This document shows, piece by piece, positions 38,242-46,311 of a stretch of DNA of 64,000 bases (position 1 is the stretch's first letter; the number at the start of each line of letters is the position of its first letter). The translations under genes and the position numbers were made by a program. Source of the stretch: a virus; IMG/VR virus record IMGVR_UViG_3300021963_000062, positions 1 to 64,000 of that record. One strand, 5' to 3'. The notes beneath the pieces are model-generated. The model had not been told where the DNA came from. It made no database searches and worked only from the letters and a program-made list of their open reading frames with translations.

Positions 38242-39343
38242 GTTTAAGTTCTGATAGATTTAATAAACCAAAATCTGATATATTTAATAAAGTATAGTTC
38301 AACAAGTCTGTGGAAGGAGAATGTCCCATTGATAATCGGTAATATTCAGAAAACAAAACCCAAAATGAATAACAATCATATATGATATCTTTTTCACAAT
38401 TGCATAGAGAAAATAAATCCAAAAGGTAAGTAAGCATGTGCATATCAGATTTTGATAAATCGTTTCCAAAAAAAGAAAAAAATTCTGTAAGTAGATCATC
38501 TCTGTTTATAATTTTATTTGGATATTTTTCTTTATAGTGTTGTACGTATTTTGTTTTTACATTACATGATAGATAAAATTTTTGTTCTGGATTTATTTCC
38601 AAAATTTTATCTATTTTTTGAAAATAAATTTCATCCGGTATAAATTTATTTTTCATCTGATTTTTTAAATACTGAGAAACATTTTTATACAGATCAACAT
38701 TACCTTGCCAATAATCTGAAATAAAATCTTGCCTGATATTTTCAGGGAGAGTGTTAATATCTTCCATTGTCATAGGTATATGAGTTCTTCTAATATAAAG
38801 ACCCATATGCCCTTTAAGTTTGTTTCTTAGATAATTATTTGCTTCTTCTGAGGATAATTTTATTTTACTAATTTCTTTCAACAGTTTGAACTTCATTTTT
38901 ATAAATTCATCAAAAGATATATCGTATTTTTCATATCTAGTTTGATGATATTTAACTTCAAACAACAATAAATCATTACATAAACTAGTGGAATATGAAA
39001 AAGATGAATGGTCATTTAAATAGTCAAAATTTCTTTTAATAAAGAAGTCTAAAAAGTTTTTCTCAGTTAGAGGAAAAGAATTTGATAACTGTTCTTTTTT
39101 TATAGAATCAAATGAAATTTGATCTGGAAATTTTATAAATTTACTTTCCGGCCACTTTTCTTTCTCTAGGACAATGTTAAAATTGTTTTCGCTTACTATA
39201 CTTAAAACAAGAGAGTACATCAAAAAATTTAACCTATGTCCTAATCCAACATCTACTTCTTTAGTTTGGTGATTAACAATGCAATGGTTAGCTCCAAAAT
39301 GAGATTTAGGTAAAATCCAATACAAAATTTTTTTATCTTGCAT
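38231..39343 (-). CDS. Fucosyltransferase-like GT-B protein 2
   Basis: 370 residues, AT-rich. It shares with 35452-36624 a GLGHRLNFLMYSLVLSIV segment, GHMGLYIRRTHIP (Arg-rich motif), KFYLSCNVKTKYVQHYKEKY, IINRDDLLTEFF and a DLFSLCNCEKDIIYDCYSFW...LFSEYY end. This is the layout of GDP-fucose-dependent GT-B enzymes, although donor and acceptor are not readable. The base composition is lower in GC than flanking small genes, consistent with separate acquisition. Confidence 0.55.
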   Translation of the reverse strand: MQDKKILYWILPKSHFGANHCIVNHQTKEVDVGLGHRLNFLMYSLVLSIVSENNFNIVLEKEKWPESKFIKFPDQISFDSIKKEQLSNSFPLTEKNFLDFFIKRNFDYLNDHSSFSYSTSLCNDLLLFEVKYHQTRYEKYDISFDEFIKMKFKLLKEISKIKLSSEEANNYLRNKLKGHMGLYIRRTHIPMTMEDINTLPENIRQDFISDYWQGNVDLYKNVSQYLKNQMKNKFIPDEIYFQKIDKILEINPEQKFYLSCNVKTKYVQHYKEKYPNKIINRDDLLTEFFSFFGNDLSKSDMHMLTYLLDLFSLCNCEKDIIYDCYSFWVLFSEYYRLSMGHSPSTDLLNYTLLNISDFGLLNLSELKLDK

Positions 39344-39353
39344 ATAATTTGAA

Positions 39354-39680
39354 CTAATCTCTTTTAATTGGTATAAATTCCACTTGAGTTTTCCATTTAA
39401 ATCCAGGAGTTTCCCAAGTTTGGTTGTTATTATAGATTCTATTATTGTTTACCAGTTCTTCCTCAGTAATATCAGAGTCATCGGAAGGAACATAATCCGC
39501 AAAAGTACTTCCGGAATAAAGTTCTTCAAGCCTCAACTTACTTGGGTAATGTTTTAGAAGAGCTCTTGCAGATAACCTGACTTTTTCAGGTACATCTACA
39601 ATTTTTTTGGAGTCCATTAAGTCAATAAGAAACTCTCTAGTAGCGAGAAGAGAGTTGTGTTCTTGTTGTGGTAAAGTCAT
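39354..39680 (-). CDS. Conserved cyanophage protein, 108 aa
   Basis: MTLPQQEHNSLLATREFLID and LMDSKKIVDVPEKVRLSARA, LLKHYPSKLRLEELYSGSTF. The 'E-x-x-S-L-L-x-T-R-E-F-L...V-R-x-x-A-x-x-L-L-K-H-Y-P' core is recurrent in T4-like cyanophages. The C-terminus here is longer and Asn/Asp-rich. Function unknown. Confidence 0.65.
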   Translation of the reverse strand: MTLPQQEHNSLLATREFLIDLMDSKKIVDVPEKVRLSARALLKHYPSKLRLEELYSGSTFADYVPSDDSDITEEELVNNNRIYNNNQTWETPGFKWKTQVEFIPIKRD

Positions 39681-39683
39681 AAC

Positions 39684-39842
39684 TCATCTGGCATACTGCT
39701 CAATAATAAATAATACCTCATTTAAGTACTTGTGGGCAAGTTCTTTCTCTTTTTTGTATGGAGTTGGTTCTTGATCTATTCTATTCTTTAGATTGAGAAC
39801 TCTCACTCTCATTTCATCTCTGGTGATCTGATTCCGTGGCAT
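39684..39842 (-). CDS. Conserved small protein, 52 aa
   Basis: From ATG 39842: MPRNQITRDEMRVRVLNLKN followed by RIDQEPTPYKKEKELAHKYL. Similar short helical proteins ('L-x-x-R-I-D-x-x-P-x-x-Y-x-x-x-K-E-L-A-x-K-Y-L') are common in cyanophages. The longer frame from 39887 starts with TTG in an inverted repeat and is less likely. Four bases separate it from the next gene. Confidence 0.6.
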   Translation of the reverse strand: MPRNQITRDEMRVRVLNLKNRIDQEPTPYKKEKELAHKYLNEVLFIIEQYAR

Positions 39843-39885
39843 CGTCAAAAAATCCGCGCCTTCTATATAGGCGACCCTGGCAGTC

Positions 39886-39907
39886 AAAAATTTTACCGGA
39901 AATTTTT
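39886..39907 (-). repeat. AT-rich inverted repeat (AAAAATTT / AAATTTTT)
   Basis: A perfect 8-bp inverted repeat around TACCGG, preceded on the minus strand by GGGGGAAAAATTT and ending in TTTTT. It lies after the gene 39924-40130 and could be a weak terminator for it; a pure A/T stem makes this uncertain. Confidence 0.4.
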
Positions 39908-39923
39908 CCCCCGAAAAATGAAA

Positions 39924-40130
39924 TCAGTCCTCAGTTTCAGTTTTCTGGTGTTTCTTTTTACATGCACCACGAGCCCATGCACGAGCAAGGCTATTAACGT
40001 GTGAACATGGTTTCTGTTTCTCCCCGCAGTAAGGACATGAGGCGTCTGGGGGATCCGCAATGTATCCTTCAGGCGTGTACATCCTTATTTTCTTTTGATT
40101 CTGTGATTGTTTTCTTTTACGATGATTCAT
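39924..40130 (-). CDS. Small basic zinc-finger-like protein, 68 aa
   Basis: Very basic N-terminus (MNHRKRKQSQNQKKIRMYTP), then SCPYCGEKQKPCSHVNSLAR and AWARGACKKKH, with Cys/His suited to one zinc site. It may bind nucleic acid. It overlaps the following upstream gene by ATGA. No named family. Confidence 0.58.
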   Translation of the reverse strand: MNHRKRKQSQNQKKIRMYTPEGYIADPPDASCPYCGEKQKPCSHVNSLARAWARGACKKKHQKTETED

Positions 40131-40444
40131 GACAGATTAAGAGGTTCCAGTTCACTCTCAGGTAATTTAAGTTGACCCTCTTTCAGTTGTTTTGGTTCTT
40201 CAACTTTCCAAGATCCACCAACACCACCATCCATATTCACGACAATCTCATTGGTGGGAAGTGCCTTAGGCATCTCAACATCAATCACTTGACCCATCAG
40301 ATGATTGGTGTTCTTGATATAAGTCCTGTTAGGATGCATTTGAGCCAGATTATGGGCGTCCAATTCATTACCGCAGTCAGCAATTTTCTTCCCAGTCCTC
40401 TGGTCAATCACTGACCAATACTCTTCGGGCAAATATTTATTCAT
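40127..40444 (-). CDS. Conserved cyanophage protein, 105 aa
   Basis: MNKYLPEEYWSVIDQRTGKK, IADCGNELDAHNLAQMHPNR, TYIKNTNHLMGQVIDVEMPK. The first half looks like a small alpha-beta domain, the C-terminus is Glu/Leu/Lys-rich. A recurrent hypothetical of cyanophages. Confidence 0.6.
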   Translation of the reverse strand: MNKYLPEEYWSVIDQRTGKKIADCGNELDAHNLAQMHPNRTYIKNTNHLMGQVIDVEMPKALPTNEIVVNMDGGVGGSWKVEEPKQLKEGQLKLPESELEPLNLS

Positions 40445-40446
40445 AG

Positions 40447-40653
40447 TTAAAATCCCTTTGATTTTGTTTTGGGTTTCTTTTTATCAAGAACTTCAAACAG
40501 ATCTAGTTGACCAGTGGATGACCATTGGAACCAATAAACCTGGGCATCCTCCCAGTTATCAAACTCCATCGTCTTTCCGTTCTTAAAGAATAATTTATAG
40601 TCATGTCTATTATAAGGTAAATCAGAAGTTTGTGCAAAAGTTTTAATTGTCAT
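40447..40653 (-). CDS. Conserved small protein, 68 aa
   Basis: MTIKTFAQTSDLPYNRHDYK, LFFKNGKTMEFDNWEDAQVY, WFQWSSTGQLDLFEVLDKKK. The 'K-N-G-K-x-x-x-F-D-N-x-E-D-A-Q-V-Y-W-F-Q' core is widespread in T4-like cyanophages. Basic C-terminus. Overlaps the LOG-like gene by four bases. Confidence 0.65.
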   Translation of the reverse strand: MTIKTFAQTSDLPYNRHDYKLFFKNGKTMEFDNWEDAQVYWFQWSSTGQLDLFEVLDKKKPKTKSKGF

Positions 40654-41198
40654 AATAAAAGTCCTTTCAAAAGATGAGTAGCCTCAGAGAACCTATCAAC
40701 ATAATGAACTAAGTCCATATCTTCACTACTAATGAATCCATTATCAAGCATTTCTTCCTCAATCCAATGTTTGAGTGTTCTCCACATTCTACCAACACAG
40801 ATAATTGGTTTCTTATCCATGTGACTGACTTGAACTAACTGATAGATCAATGCCATTTCTAGGAGAGTTCCTACACCACCAGGAGTAACGATAAACGCAT
40901 CGCACTCTGCGAATGTCTTAAGTCTGGAGTAGAAAGTCTGGTGTTTTTCATACTCCTGAACATACTTATTAACTCCTTCCTCAAAGGGAAGATAGATTGC
41001 TTCTGCAATAGAACAGAGGTGATCTCCACCGCATCCTTCTATTGCACCCTTATTGGCGGCTTCCATAGTTCCAGGGCCGCCTCCAGTTACTACTGTCCAA
41101 CCTTGTGCAGAGATATTTCTTCCGAGTTTTTCTACTGCCTTATAGAGATCGGATTCCGGATTCGTTCTTGCAGAACCAAAGATTGCTACTTTTTTCAT
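40650..41198 (-). CDS. LOG-family (Rossmann-fold, TIGR00730-like) nucleotide phosphoribohydrolase
   Basis: 182 residues with both LOG signatures: GGGPGTMEAANKGA (residues 39-52) and TPGGVGTLLEMALI (PGGxGTxxE, 106-114), after an N-terminal VAIFGSA strand. LOG enzymes remove ribose 5-phosphate from adenine nucleotides, producing cytokinins in plants; bacterial relatives act as AMP/PPGN hydrolases. In a phage it might serve nucleotide salvage or pyrimidine/purine base supply. Overlaps the Mom-like gene by ATGA. Confidence 0.82.
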   Translation of the reverse strand: MKKVAIFGSARTNPESDLYKAVEKLGRNISAQGWTVVTGGGPGTMEAANKGAIEGCGGDHLCSIAEAIYLPFEEGVNKYVQEYEKHQTFYSRLKTFAECDAFIVTPGGVGTLLEMALIYQLVQVSHMDKKPIICVGRMWRTLKHWIEEEMLDNGFISSEDMDLVHYVDRFSEATHLLKGLLL

Positions 41199-41845
41199 TT
41201 AAGTTTATAGACGTAAATGTGTTTACCAGGGGTTTCAATGTACTTTGCATCACCACTTTCCAAAGCATCTTTAACTCTTTGTGCGAAAGGCTTGAGATTT
41301 TTATTCCCATACCTATCTATATGATAAGTTCGGATACATTTATCGTGATATATCTTACCATCATAATCAATAACACGACCCTTGGCAGTCATGCCACAAT
41401 GTTCAAAGTTGGATGCCTTATAGATTGTACCCTGATGATTATGAAACGTGTCTGCGTAGGATACAACAACCTTATATGATGTGTTCTTCTTCAACCACCT
41501 CAGAGTTTTTCCAATAAAATAACTCTCAGTATTTCTAGGAGTATTATCAATACAACAAAGACGACGTAGTTCTACAACTTGATCCTCAGAATCTGCATAC
41601 TTTTTCCAAGTATTAGCCATTCCTAAAGGGCCATAGATCATAGCACCAATAAGATTTTCATTATAAAATAAACCAAAAACATTAGAGATTCTAAGACCAT
41701 TAACATTAGAAGAATAATGCCAAGTTTCAACAAAGTCTCTAACGTATTGAATGGTAGTAGGTTTGACTACAAAATCCTTTACGTTTACATCCCTGCAGTC
41801 AAGTTCTTCAAACAGTAGGGATGATAAAGGATTCATAGTGTTCAT
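41195..41845 (-). CDS. Mom-like GNAT DNA-modification protein
   Basis: About 216 residues. It carries the Mom-type core: VVELRRLCCIDNTPRNTESY followed by FIGKTLRWLKKN, and later VSYADTFHNHQGTIYKASNF and EHCGMTAKGR. In phage Mu Mom (a GNAT-fold protein) the equivalent region modifies adenine to a methylcarbamoyl form, protecting DNA from restriction. ATG at 41845 and 41836 are possible starts. The gene overlaps the endonuclease-like gene by about 30-40 bases and lies behind a consensus promoter. Confidence 0.78.
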   Translation of the reverse strand: MNTMNPLSSLLFEELDCRDVNVKDFVVKPTTIQYVRDFVETWHYSSNVNGLRISNVFGLFYNENLIGAMIYGPLGMANTWKKYADSEDQVVELRRLCCIDNTPRNTESYFIGKTLRWLKKNTSYKVVVSYADTFHNHQGTIYKASNFEHCGMTAKGRVIDYDGKIYHDKCIRTYHIDRYGNKNLKPFAQRVKDALESGDAKYIETPGKHIYVYKLK

Positions 41846-42350
41846 CAAATTTTTTCTTTAGTTCGTCCCTAATGATAATTTTAACATCATTTACATGAGA
41901 AAGAAAGTCTTCCCATTTATTCTCAACACCAAGATATTTAAAAATAGCTATTCCATGAAGGTGACGAATACCATCCTTCATGTAATCATTCTTTTTTCGA
42001 TCTTCCCAATATGCATAAATAGGAATCTTATTCTTTTCTGCGGCAGACTCCTTCAATTTAACATTGTTAGCCTTTTTAGAAGAAGAATTATCAGTCGCAG
42101 GATTCTTTTTTTGTTCAACAACGATACTAGAGTTCTCCCAATCAGTCTTACATCCAACTCCAAGATGTTTTGCTTCGGGGTCTGGATCCCACTCAGGAAT
42201 TACTTCTTCAATATAATCTCCAATTAATTGGGCAATACGACTGCCAAGAAACACACCACGATTTTCGGAAAGATCCAGTAGAAAATCATAATCAAACTGA
42301 GACACATCATAATTTTGGAGACGAGTCTTCAGGTTGTCAAGAGCAGACAT
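41808..42350 (-). CDS. Type II restriction endonuclease-like protein (Eco47II-type PD-(D/E)XK)
   Basis: 180 residues. Asp70 and Glu79-x-Lys81 (CKTDWENSSIVVEQKK) form a PD-(D/E)XK catalytic centre, followed by NPATDNSSSKKANNVKLKES, very like the 'N-T-x-N-S-S-S-x-K' string of Eco47II-family enzymes. IYAYWEDRKKNDYMKDGIRH and the C-terminal helix HGIAIFKYLG complete it. It would cut DNA lacking protection, e.g. host DNA, or be a decoy. It is transcribed first, from a perfect promoter, with Mom directly behind. Confidence 0.7.
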   Translation of the reverse strand: MSALDNLKTRLQNYDVSQFDYDFLLDLSENRGVFLGSRIAQLIGDYIEEVIPEWDPDPEAKHLGVGCKTDWENSSIVVEQKKNPATDNSSSKKANNVKLKESAAEKNKIPIYAYWEDRKKNDYMKDGIRHLHGIAIFKYLGVENKWEDFLSHVNDVKIIIRDELKKKFDEHYESFIIPTV

Positions 42351-42353
42351 AAT

Positions 42354-42385
42354 AAAAAAAGGAGATCTCTTTAAGAGGTCTCCTT
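42354..42385 (-). terminator. Intrinsic terminator upstream of the restriction/Mom operon
   Basis: A 13-bp stem with one G-T pair (AAGGAGACCTCTT with AAGAGATCTCCTT, minus strand) followed by seven T (42354-42360). It terminates transcription from the thioredoxin-like operon; the -10 of the next promoter is directly beside it, so its 5' arm is also at the expected start of the downstream transcript. Confidence 0.7.
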
Positions 42386-42414
42386 ATTATAGTGCGATAG
42401 TTCATCCTTGTCAA
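42386..42414 (-). promoter_or_regulatory. Perfect sigma-70 consensus promoter for endonuclease/Mom operon
   Basis: TTGACA (42409-42414), exactly 17 bases, TATAAT (42386-42391) on the minus strand. The transcript would start near 42379, about 30 bases before the ATG at 42350. There is no clear Shine-Dalgarno. A full-consensus promoter indicates immediate strong transcription by host RNA polymerase. Confidence 0.85.
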
Positions 42415-42508
42415 GGATTTTTTTTCGTTTTTTTGGTGGTCTATAAAGATTTGGCCAGGTATCTCTGATAATTTCCGCCAGTTTGTATGGTGTATCAGAA
42501 CTAATCAC

Positions 42509-42646
42509 TTATCCGTAATACTTTGATAGTTTTGGGCAAAGATAAGGTCTTTTGCAAACTTCCCTGAATGGAAGAGTATCTAATACTTCCAATTCTTCAT
42601 TTGAAAGTTCTCCCCAACGGAGATGTGCAAGGATATATTTAAACAT
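42509..42646 (-). CDS. Small protein, 45 aa
   Basis: Open frame for MFKYILAHLRWGELSNEELE then VLDTLPFREVCKRPYLCPKL. It overlaps the thioredoxin-like gene's stop by eight bases and is followed by the terminator at 42354-42385. No family recognised. Confidence 0.55.
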   Translation of the reverse strand: MFKYILAHLRWGELSNEELEVLDTLPFREVCKRPYLCPKLSKYYG

Positions 42647-42911
42647 ATTTTTCTAGCAGTTTTACAATGTTTTGGGTAATGGGTACTCCACCTTCATACT
42701 CTTCCAGTTTTTCTCCGTTTTCGTCAACCGCAATCAACACAGGAGTTGCAGTGACTTTATATTTTCTAGCAAGTTCTAGATTTTCTTGGCCGCATCCCTC
42801 ATCAAGTAGAACTTCTTGGATTTGATCCGTTCTTGAATCATTCATGGCTTTAAAATATTTTTTAACCAGAATACAAGGCCCACAATCCGTCTTTGAAAAG
42901 ATATACAACAT
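42639..42911 (-). CDS. Thioredoxin-like protein
   Basis: 90 residues. It has the redox motif CGPC (Cys10-Cys13: FSKTDCGPCILVKKYF), then KYKVTATPVLIAVDENGEKL with the cis-Pro and the C-terminal helix. It is somewhat shorter than a cellular thioredoxin. Likely a reductant for ribonucleotide reductase or other phage enzymes. Behind a TTGACA-type promoter. Confidence 0.82.
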   Translation of the reverse strand: MLYIFSKTDCGPCILVKKYFKAMNDSRTDQIQEVLLDEGCGQENLELARKYKVTATPVLIAVDENGEKLEEYEGGVPITQNIVKLLEKYV

Positions 42912-42935
42912 AAAAAAAAAAATTTTTTCTTTAAT

Positions 42936-42964
42936 ATTTTACTAAAGTTTTCTTTTTTTGTCAA
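42936..42964 (-). promoter_or_regulatory. Sigma-70-like promoter for thioredoxin-like gene
   Basis: TTGACA (42959-42964), 17-base A-rich spacer, TAAAAT (42936-42941) on the minus strand, 25 bases before the ATG at 42911. Confidence 0.65.
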
Positions 42965-42983
42965 TTTATAATAATAAATTTAA

Positions 42984-43277
42984 TTATCTTTTAAAAGAGA
43001 TAAAATATAAAATTCCAGAATGATATTCTTTTACTCCATAAAAATATCTACATAATGGAAATCGTTGTGATTTACAAATATTTTTCCAAACTCTGTTTTT
43101 ATATTTTTCATTATATTCATAATGATATTTAATTTCTGACTCATGCCATCCTGAATCTTTCATTAATTTTTTAGTAGAAATAATTTCAAAAGCTTCTTCA
43201 TCAGAAGATGCTATTAAATTTAGAACCCCATCATATTCAGGAAACCAATAATCAATTATATACAGAAACTTTATCAT
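42984..43277 (-). CDS. FLYIIDYW-family protein, paralogue 2
   Basis: 97 residues from ATG 43277: MIKFLYIIDYWFPEYDGVLN, LIASSDEEAFEIISTKKLMK, then NRVWKNICKSQRFPLCRYF and EYHSGILYFISF. It is a duplicate of 32219-32509 about 11 kb away, with most identity in the first 40 residues. The start overlaps the oxygenase stop (ATGA). Function unknown. Confidence 0.62.
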   Translation of the reverse strand: MIKFLYIIDYWFPEYDGVLNLIASSDEEAFEIISTKKLMKDSGWHESEIKYHYEYNEKYKNRVWKNICKSQRFPLCRYFYGVKEYHSGILYFISFKR

Positions 43278-43957
43278 AATTCTTTCCACAAAGATGGATG
43301 TGTTTTTGTTTCATTTAATCCCGTTAGAGTTACTATTATATCTCCAGAAATAGCAATTCTATGGCCCGCTCTCCTTGTATAACTTCTAACAGCATGATTC
43401 AACTTTGATGGAAATATAATTATCTTACCTTCTTTTGGATCAATAATGTGATATCTCCTATTATACTTATTCCATTCTGTTACAATATTATTAACGGTAG
43501 ATATTTCTAATAGTCCATCAAGATCATTTTGATTTGCAAAACAATTTTCAAAATAAAGTTTATCCGAAGTTTCATCTGCACTAACATAGTATATGAAGGA
43601 AAGATCAGAACCAGGATGCCAATGAGATCCCAAGGCAGATATCATATCATATCTGTTTTCATTTATATCCACTTGTTCTTCCGGTTCATCAAATTTACGA
43701 ATTATCCAAGATCTGAATACATGATATGATAACTTAGTATAATCGATTCCCAAGGAACAAATATATTGATTAAGATTATCTTTTAATGAAGAAAAAAATG
43801 TTTTAAATCTAGGATTATTATGTAATAACATAAAGTTTCCATACATTTCATGTTCATAATTATCTAAAGCATCTACACATTCCCCTTTAAACTTTTCATG
43901 ACAACTTACATCGCCAATGTATAAACATAATGGAAATAAATCAACTATTTCATACAT
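43274..43957 (-). CDS. 2OG-Fe(II) oxygenase-like (Oxy_5-type) protein
   Basis: 227 residues. SHWHPGSDLSFIYYVSADET gives an HxH/HxxxxD-type metal site, KLYFEN follows, and the C-terminus GKIIIFPSKLNHAVRSYTRR, AGHRIAISGDI supplies the distal His and Arg. This matches the putative 2OG-Fe(II) oxygenase family that is frequent in cyanophages (TIGR02466-like). Substrate unknown. Confidence 0.7.
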   Translation of the reverse strand: MYEIVDLFPLCLYIGDVSCHEKFKGECVDALDNYEHEMYGNFMLLHNNPRFKTFFSSLKDNLNQYICSLGIDYTKLSYHVFRSWIIRKFDEPEEQVDINENRYDMISALGSHWHPGSDLSFIYYVSADETSDKLYFENCFANQNDLDGLLEISTVNNIVTEWNKYNRRYHIIDPKEGKIIIFPSKLNHAVRSYTRRAGHRIAISGDIIVTLTGLNETKTHPSLWKEL

Positions 43958-43999
43958 ATTACTCTACCAATTATGAATAAAAAATTATTTATTGATCAC

Positions 44000-44021
44000 A
44001 AAAAAGACCCTTTCGGGTCTT
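44000..44021 (-). terminator. Intrinsic terminator after psbD
   Basis: Stem AAGACCC (44004-44010 with 44015-44021), GAAA loop in the transcript, followed by six T on the minus strand. It lies eight bases beyond the psbD stop. Confidence 0.85.
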
Positions 44022-44028
44022 GTGAAAA

Positions 44029-45090
44029 TCAAAGTGCATTACCCCTTGGAAGTACTTCCTCTGGGAACACGAAGTTCTCATGAGGTTGGTCTACTGGTGC
44101 CATCCAAGCACGTAAACCTTCGTTGAGCAAGATGTTCTTAGTATAGAAAGTCTCAAACTCCGGGTCTTCGGCCGCACGGATTTCTTGTGAAACGAAATCA
44201 TATGCACGAAGATTAAGAGCGAGTCCAATGATACCAATAGAACTAGTCCAAAGACCCATAACGGGAACAAAAAGCATGAAAAAGTGAAGCCAACGCTTAT
44301 TACTAAAAGCGATTCCAAAAATCTGAGACCAGAATCTGTTAGCCGTGACCATTGAGTAGGTCTCTTCTTCTTGGGTAGGTTCAAATGCCTTGAAGGTATT
44401 TGACTGATCACTGTCTTCATAAAGTGTATTCTCAACTGTTGCACCATGAATAGCACAGAGCAGTGCTCCTCCTAGTATACCAGCAACTCCCATCATATGG
44501 AAGGGGTTGAGTGTCCAGTTATGGAAACCTTGTAGGAATAGGAGGAACCTAAAAATCGCAGCAACACCAAACGACGGCGCAAAGAACCAAGATGATTGTC
44601 CGAGTGGATACATGAGAAACACACTGACAAAAACAGCAATAGGCCCAGAAAACGCGATAGCATTGTACGGTCTAATTCCTACTAAGCGAGCAATTTCAAA
44701 CTGACGCAACATAAAACCTATAAGACTGAAGGCTCCGTGGAGCGCCACAAAAGTCCAGAGTCCCCCAAGTTGGAACCAGCGGACGATATCTCCCTGAGCC
44801 TCAGGGCCCCAGAGAAGAAGAAGAGAATGACCCATAGAATCTGCTGGAGTACTAACTGCCGCAGTAAGAAAGTTTGCGCCCTCAAGATAACTGGATGCAA
44901 GGCCATGAGTGTACCAACTCGTAACGAAAGTTGTCCCAGTAAGCCAACCACCAAGAGCAAGATAAGCTGTGGGAAAAAGAAGTAATCCAGACCAACCAAC
45001 AAAAACGAAACGATCTCTCTTAAGCCAGTCGTCAAGGACATCAAACCACCCCCTTTGTTGAATAGGTTGTTTTAGTGCAGATGAAACCAT
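44029..45090 (-). CDS. psbD: Photosystem II reaction-centre protein D2
   Basis: 353 residues, full length for D2, with the N-terminal [20 protein letters not shown], five hydrophobic membrane helices, the [20 protein letters not shown] segment with the ligand His and the C-terminal [10 protein letters not shown]. It pairs with phage D1 to maintain PSII during infection. AAAGGAG precedes the ATG. No intron or frameshift. It follows psbA in the same direction with a terminator in between, so it depends partly on read-through. Confidence 0.98.
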   Translation of the reverse strand: MVSSALKQPIQQRGWFDVLDDWLKRDRFVFVGWSGLLLFPTAYLALGGWLTGTTFVTSWYTHGLASSYLEGANFLTAAVSTPADSMGHSLLLLWGPEAQGDIVRWFQLGGLWTFVALHGAFSLIGFMLRQFEIARLVGIRPYNAIAFSGPIAVFVSVFLMYPLGQSSWFFAPSFGVAAIFRFLLFLQGFHNWTLNPFHMMGVAGILGGALLCAIHGATVENTLYEDSDQSNTFKAFEPTQEEETYSMVTANRFWSQIFGIAFSNKRWLHFFMLFVPVMGLWTSSIGIIGLALNLRAYDFVSQEIRAAEDPEFETFYTKNILLNEGLRAWMAPVDQPHENFVFPEEVLPRGNAL

Positions 45091-45124
45091 TTATATCTCC
45101 TTTAAAAAACTTAACATTTTGGAT

Positions 45125-45149
45125 AAAAAGAAAGGGGATCTAAGTCCCC
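45125..45149 (-). terminator. Intrinsic terminator after psbA
   Basis: Stem GGGGA/TCCCC with a six-base loop (45134-45138 with 45145-45149), followed by TTTCTTTTT on the minus strand. It separates psbA and psbD and may only partly stop transcription, as no separate psbD promoter is obvious. Confidence 0.7.
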
Positions 45150-45180
45150 AATCTTCCTTAGTATTCAGTTTTTAGATATA

Positions 45181-46260
45181 TCAACCGATTGCAGGTGCGG
45201 TGAGTGCAACAGGAGTTGACTCAGCAGCAGCGAGGTCAAGAGGGAAGTTGTGAGCATTGCGCTCGTGCATTACCTCCATGCCCAGACCAGCACGGTTCAG
45301 AACATCAGCCCAAGTGTTAATAACTTTACCCTGACTATCAACGATAGACTGGTTAAAATTGAAACCGTTGAGATTGAAAGCCATCGTGGAAACACCAAGA
45401 GCGGTGAACCAGATACCAACTACAGGCCATGCAGCAAGGAAGAAGTGCAGTGAACGAGAGTTGTTGAACGATGCGTATTGGAAGATGAGACGACCGAAGT
45501 AACCGTGAGCGGCTACAATGTTGTAGGTCTCTTCTTCTTGTCCGAACTTGTAACCGTAGTTTTGGGACTCGTTTTCTGTTGTCTCACGAACGAGACTAGA
45601 GGTGACGAGAGATCCATGCATAGCAGAGAAAAGAGAACCACCGAAGACCCCAGCAACTCCCAACATGTGGAAAGGATGCATGAGAATGTTGTGTTCCGCC
45701 TGGAAAACAAGCATGTAGTTGAAAGTTCCCGAAATCCCCAGAGGCATTGCGTCAGAGAAGGATCCTTGACCGAAGGGATAGACCAGAAAAACTGCGCTAG
45801 CAGCAGCAACGGGTGCGCTGTAGGCAACACAAATCCAAGGACGCATACCAAGTCGGTAAGAAAGTTCCCATTCACGGCCCATATAAGCATAGATACCAAT
45901 TAGGAAGTGGAAGACAACAAGTTGGAAAGGCCCACCGTTGTAGAGCCACTCATCTAGGGAAGCAGCTTCCCAGATGGGATAAAAGTGCAGTCCAATCGCG
46001 TTGGACGAAGGAATCACAGCACCAGAGATGATGTTGTTTCCGTACATGAGTGAACCAGCAACGGGTTCACGGATACCATCAATGTCCACAGGGGGAGCAC
46101 CGATGAATGCGATGATGAAACAAGTCGTAGCAGCAAGCAGGCAAGGAATCATCAGGACTCCAAACCAACCAACATAAAGACGATTGTCGGTGGAAGTAAC
46201 CCAGTTGCAGAACTGTTCCCAAGTATTTGATTTTTGTTGACGTGAAATTGTAGCAGTCAT
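45181..46260 (-). CDS. psbA: Photosystem II reaction-centre protein D1
   Basis: 359 residues: complete D1 with [40 protein letters not shown] (His ligand), [20 protein letters not shown] and the C-terminal extension after the mature Ala ([20 protein letters not shown]). The phage copy replaces the rapidly turned-over host D1. No intron is present, unlike some cyanophages. A leader of about 170 bases with hairpins precedes it; there is no clear Shine-Dalgarno. Confidence 0.98.
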   Translation of the reverse strand: MTATISRQQKSNTWEQFCNWVTSTDNRLYVGWFGVLMIPCLLAATTCFIIAFIGAPPVDIDGIREPVAGSLMYGNNIISGAVIPSSNAIGLHFYPIWEAASLDEWLYNGGPFQLVVFHFLIGIYAYMGREWELSYRLGMRPWICVAYSAPVAAASAVFLVYPFGQGSFSDAMPLGISGTFNYMLVFQAEHNILMHPFHMLGVAGVFGGSLFSAMHGSLVTSSLVRETTENESQNYGYKFGQEEETYNIVAAHGYFGRLIFQYASFNNSRSLHFFLAAWPVVGIWFTALGVSTMAFNLNGFNFNQSIVDSQGKVINTWADVLNRAGLGMEVMHERNAHNFPLDLAAAESTPVALTAPAIG

Positions 46261-46311
46261 TTGTTTAAAAGGATAGTAAGACCATCAGGGAAATGGTGGA
46301 GATACTATGCT

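Noticed and set aside
42403-42435. Plus-strand hairpin ATCCTTGTCAAGGAT followed by T-runs, terminator-like
   Set aside because: No plus-strand gene lies upstream, and the palindrome is the -35 region of the minus-strand promoter.
45478-45903. Open frames opposite psbA and psbD
   Set aside because: Antisense shadows caused by codon bias of the conserved photosystem genes; no start context.
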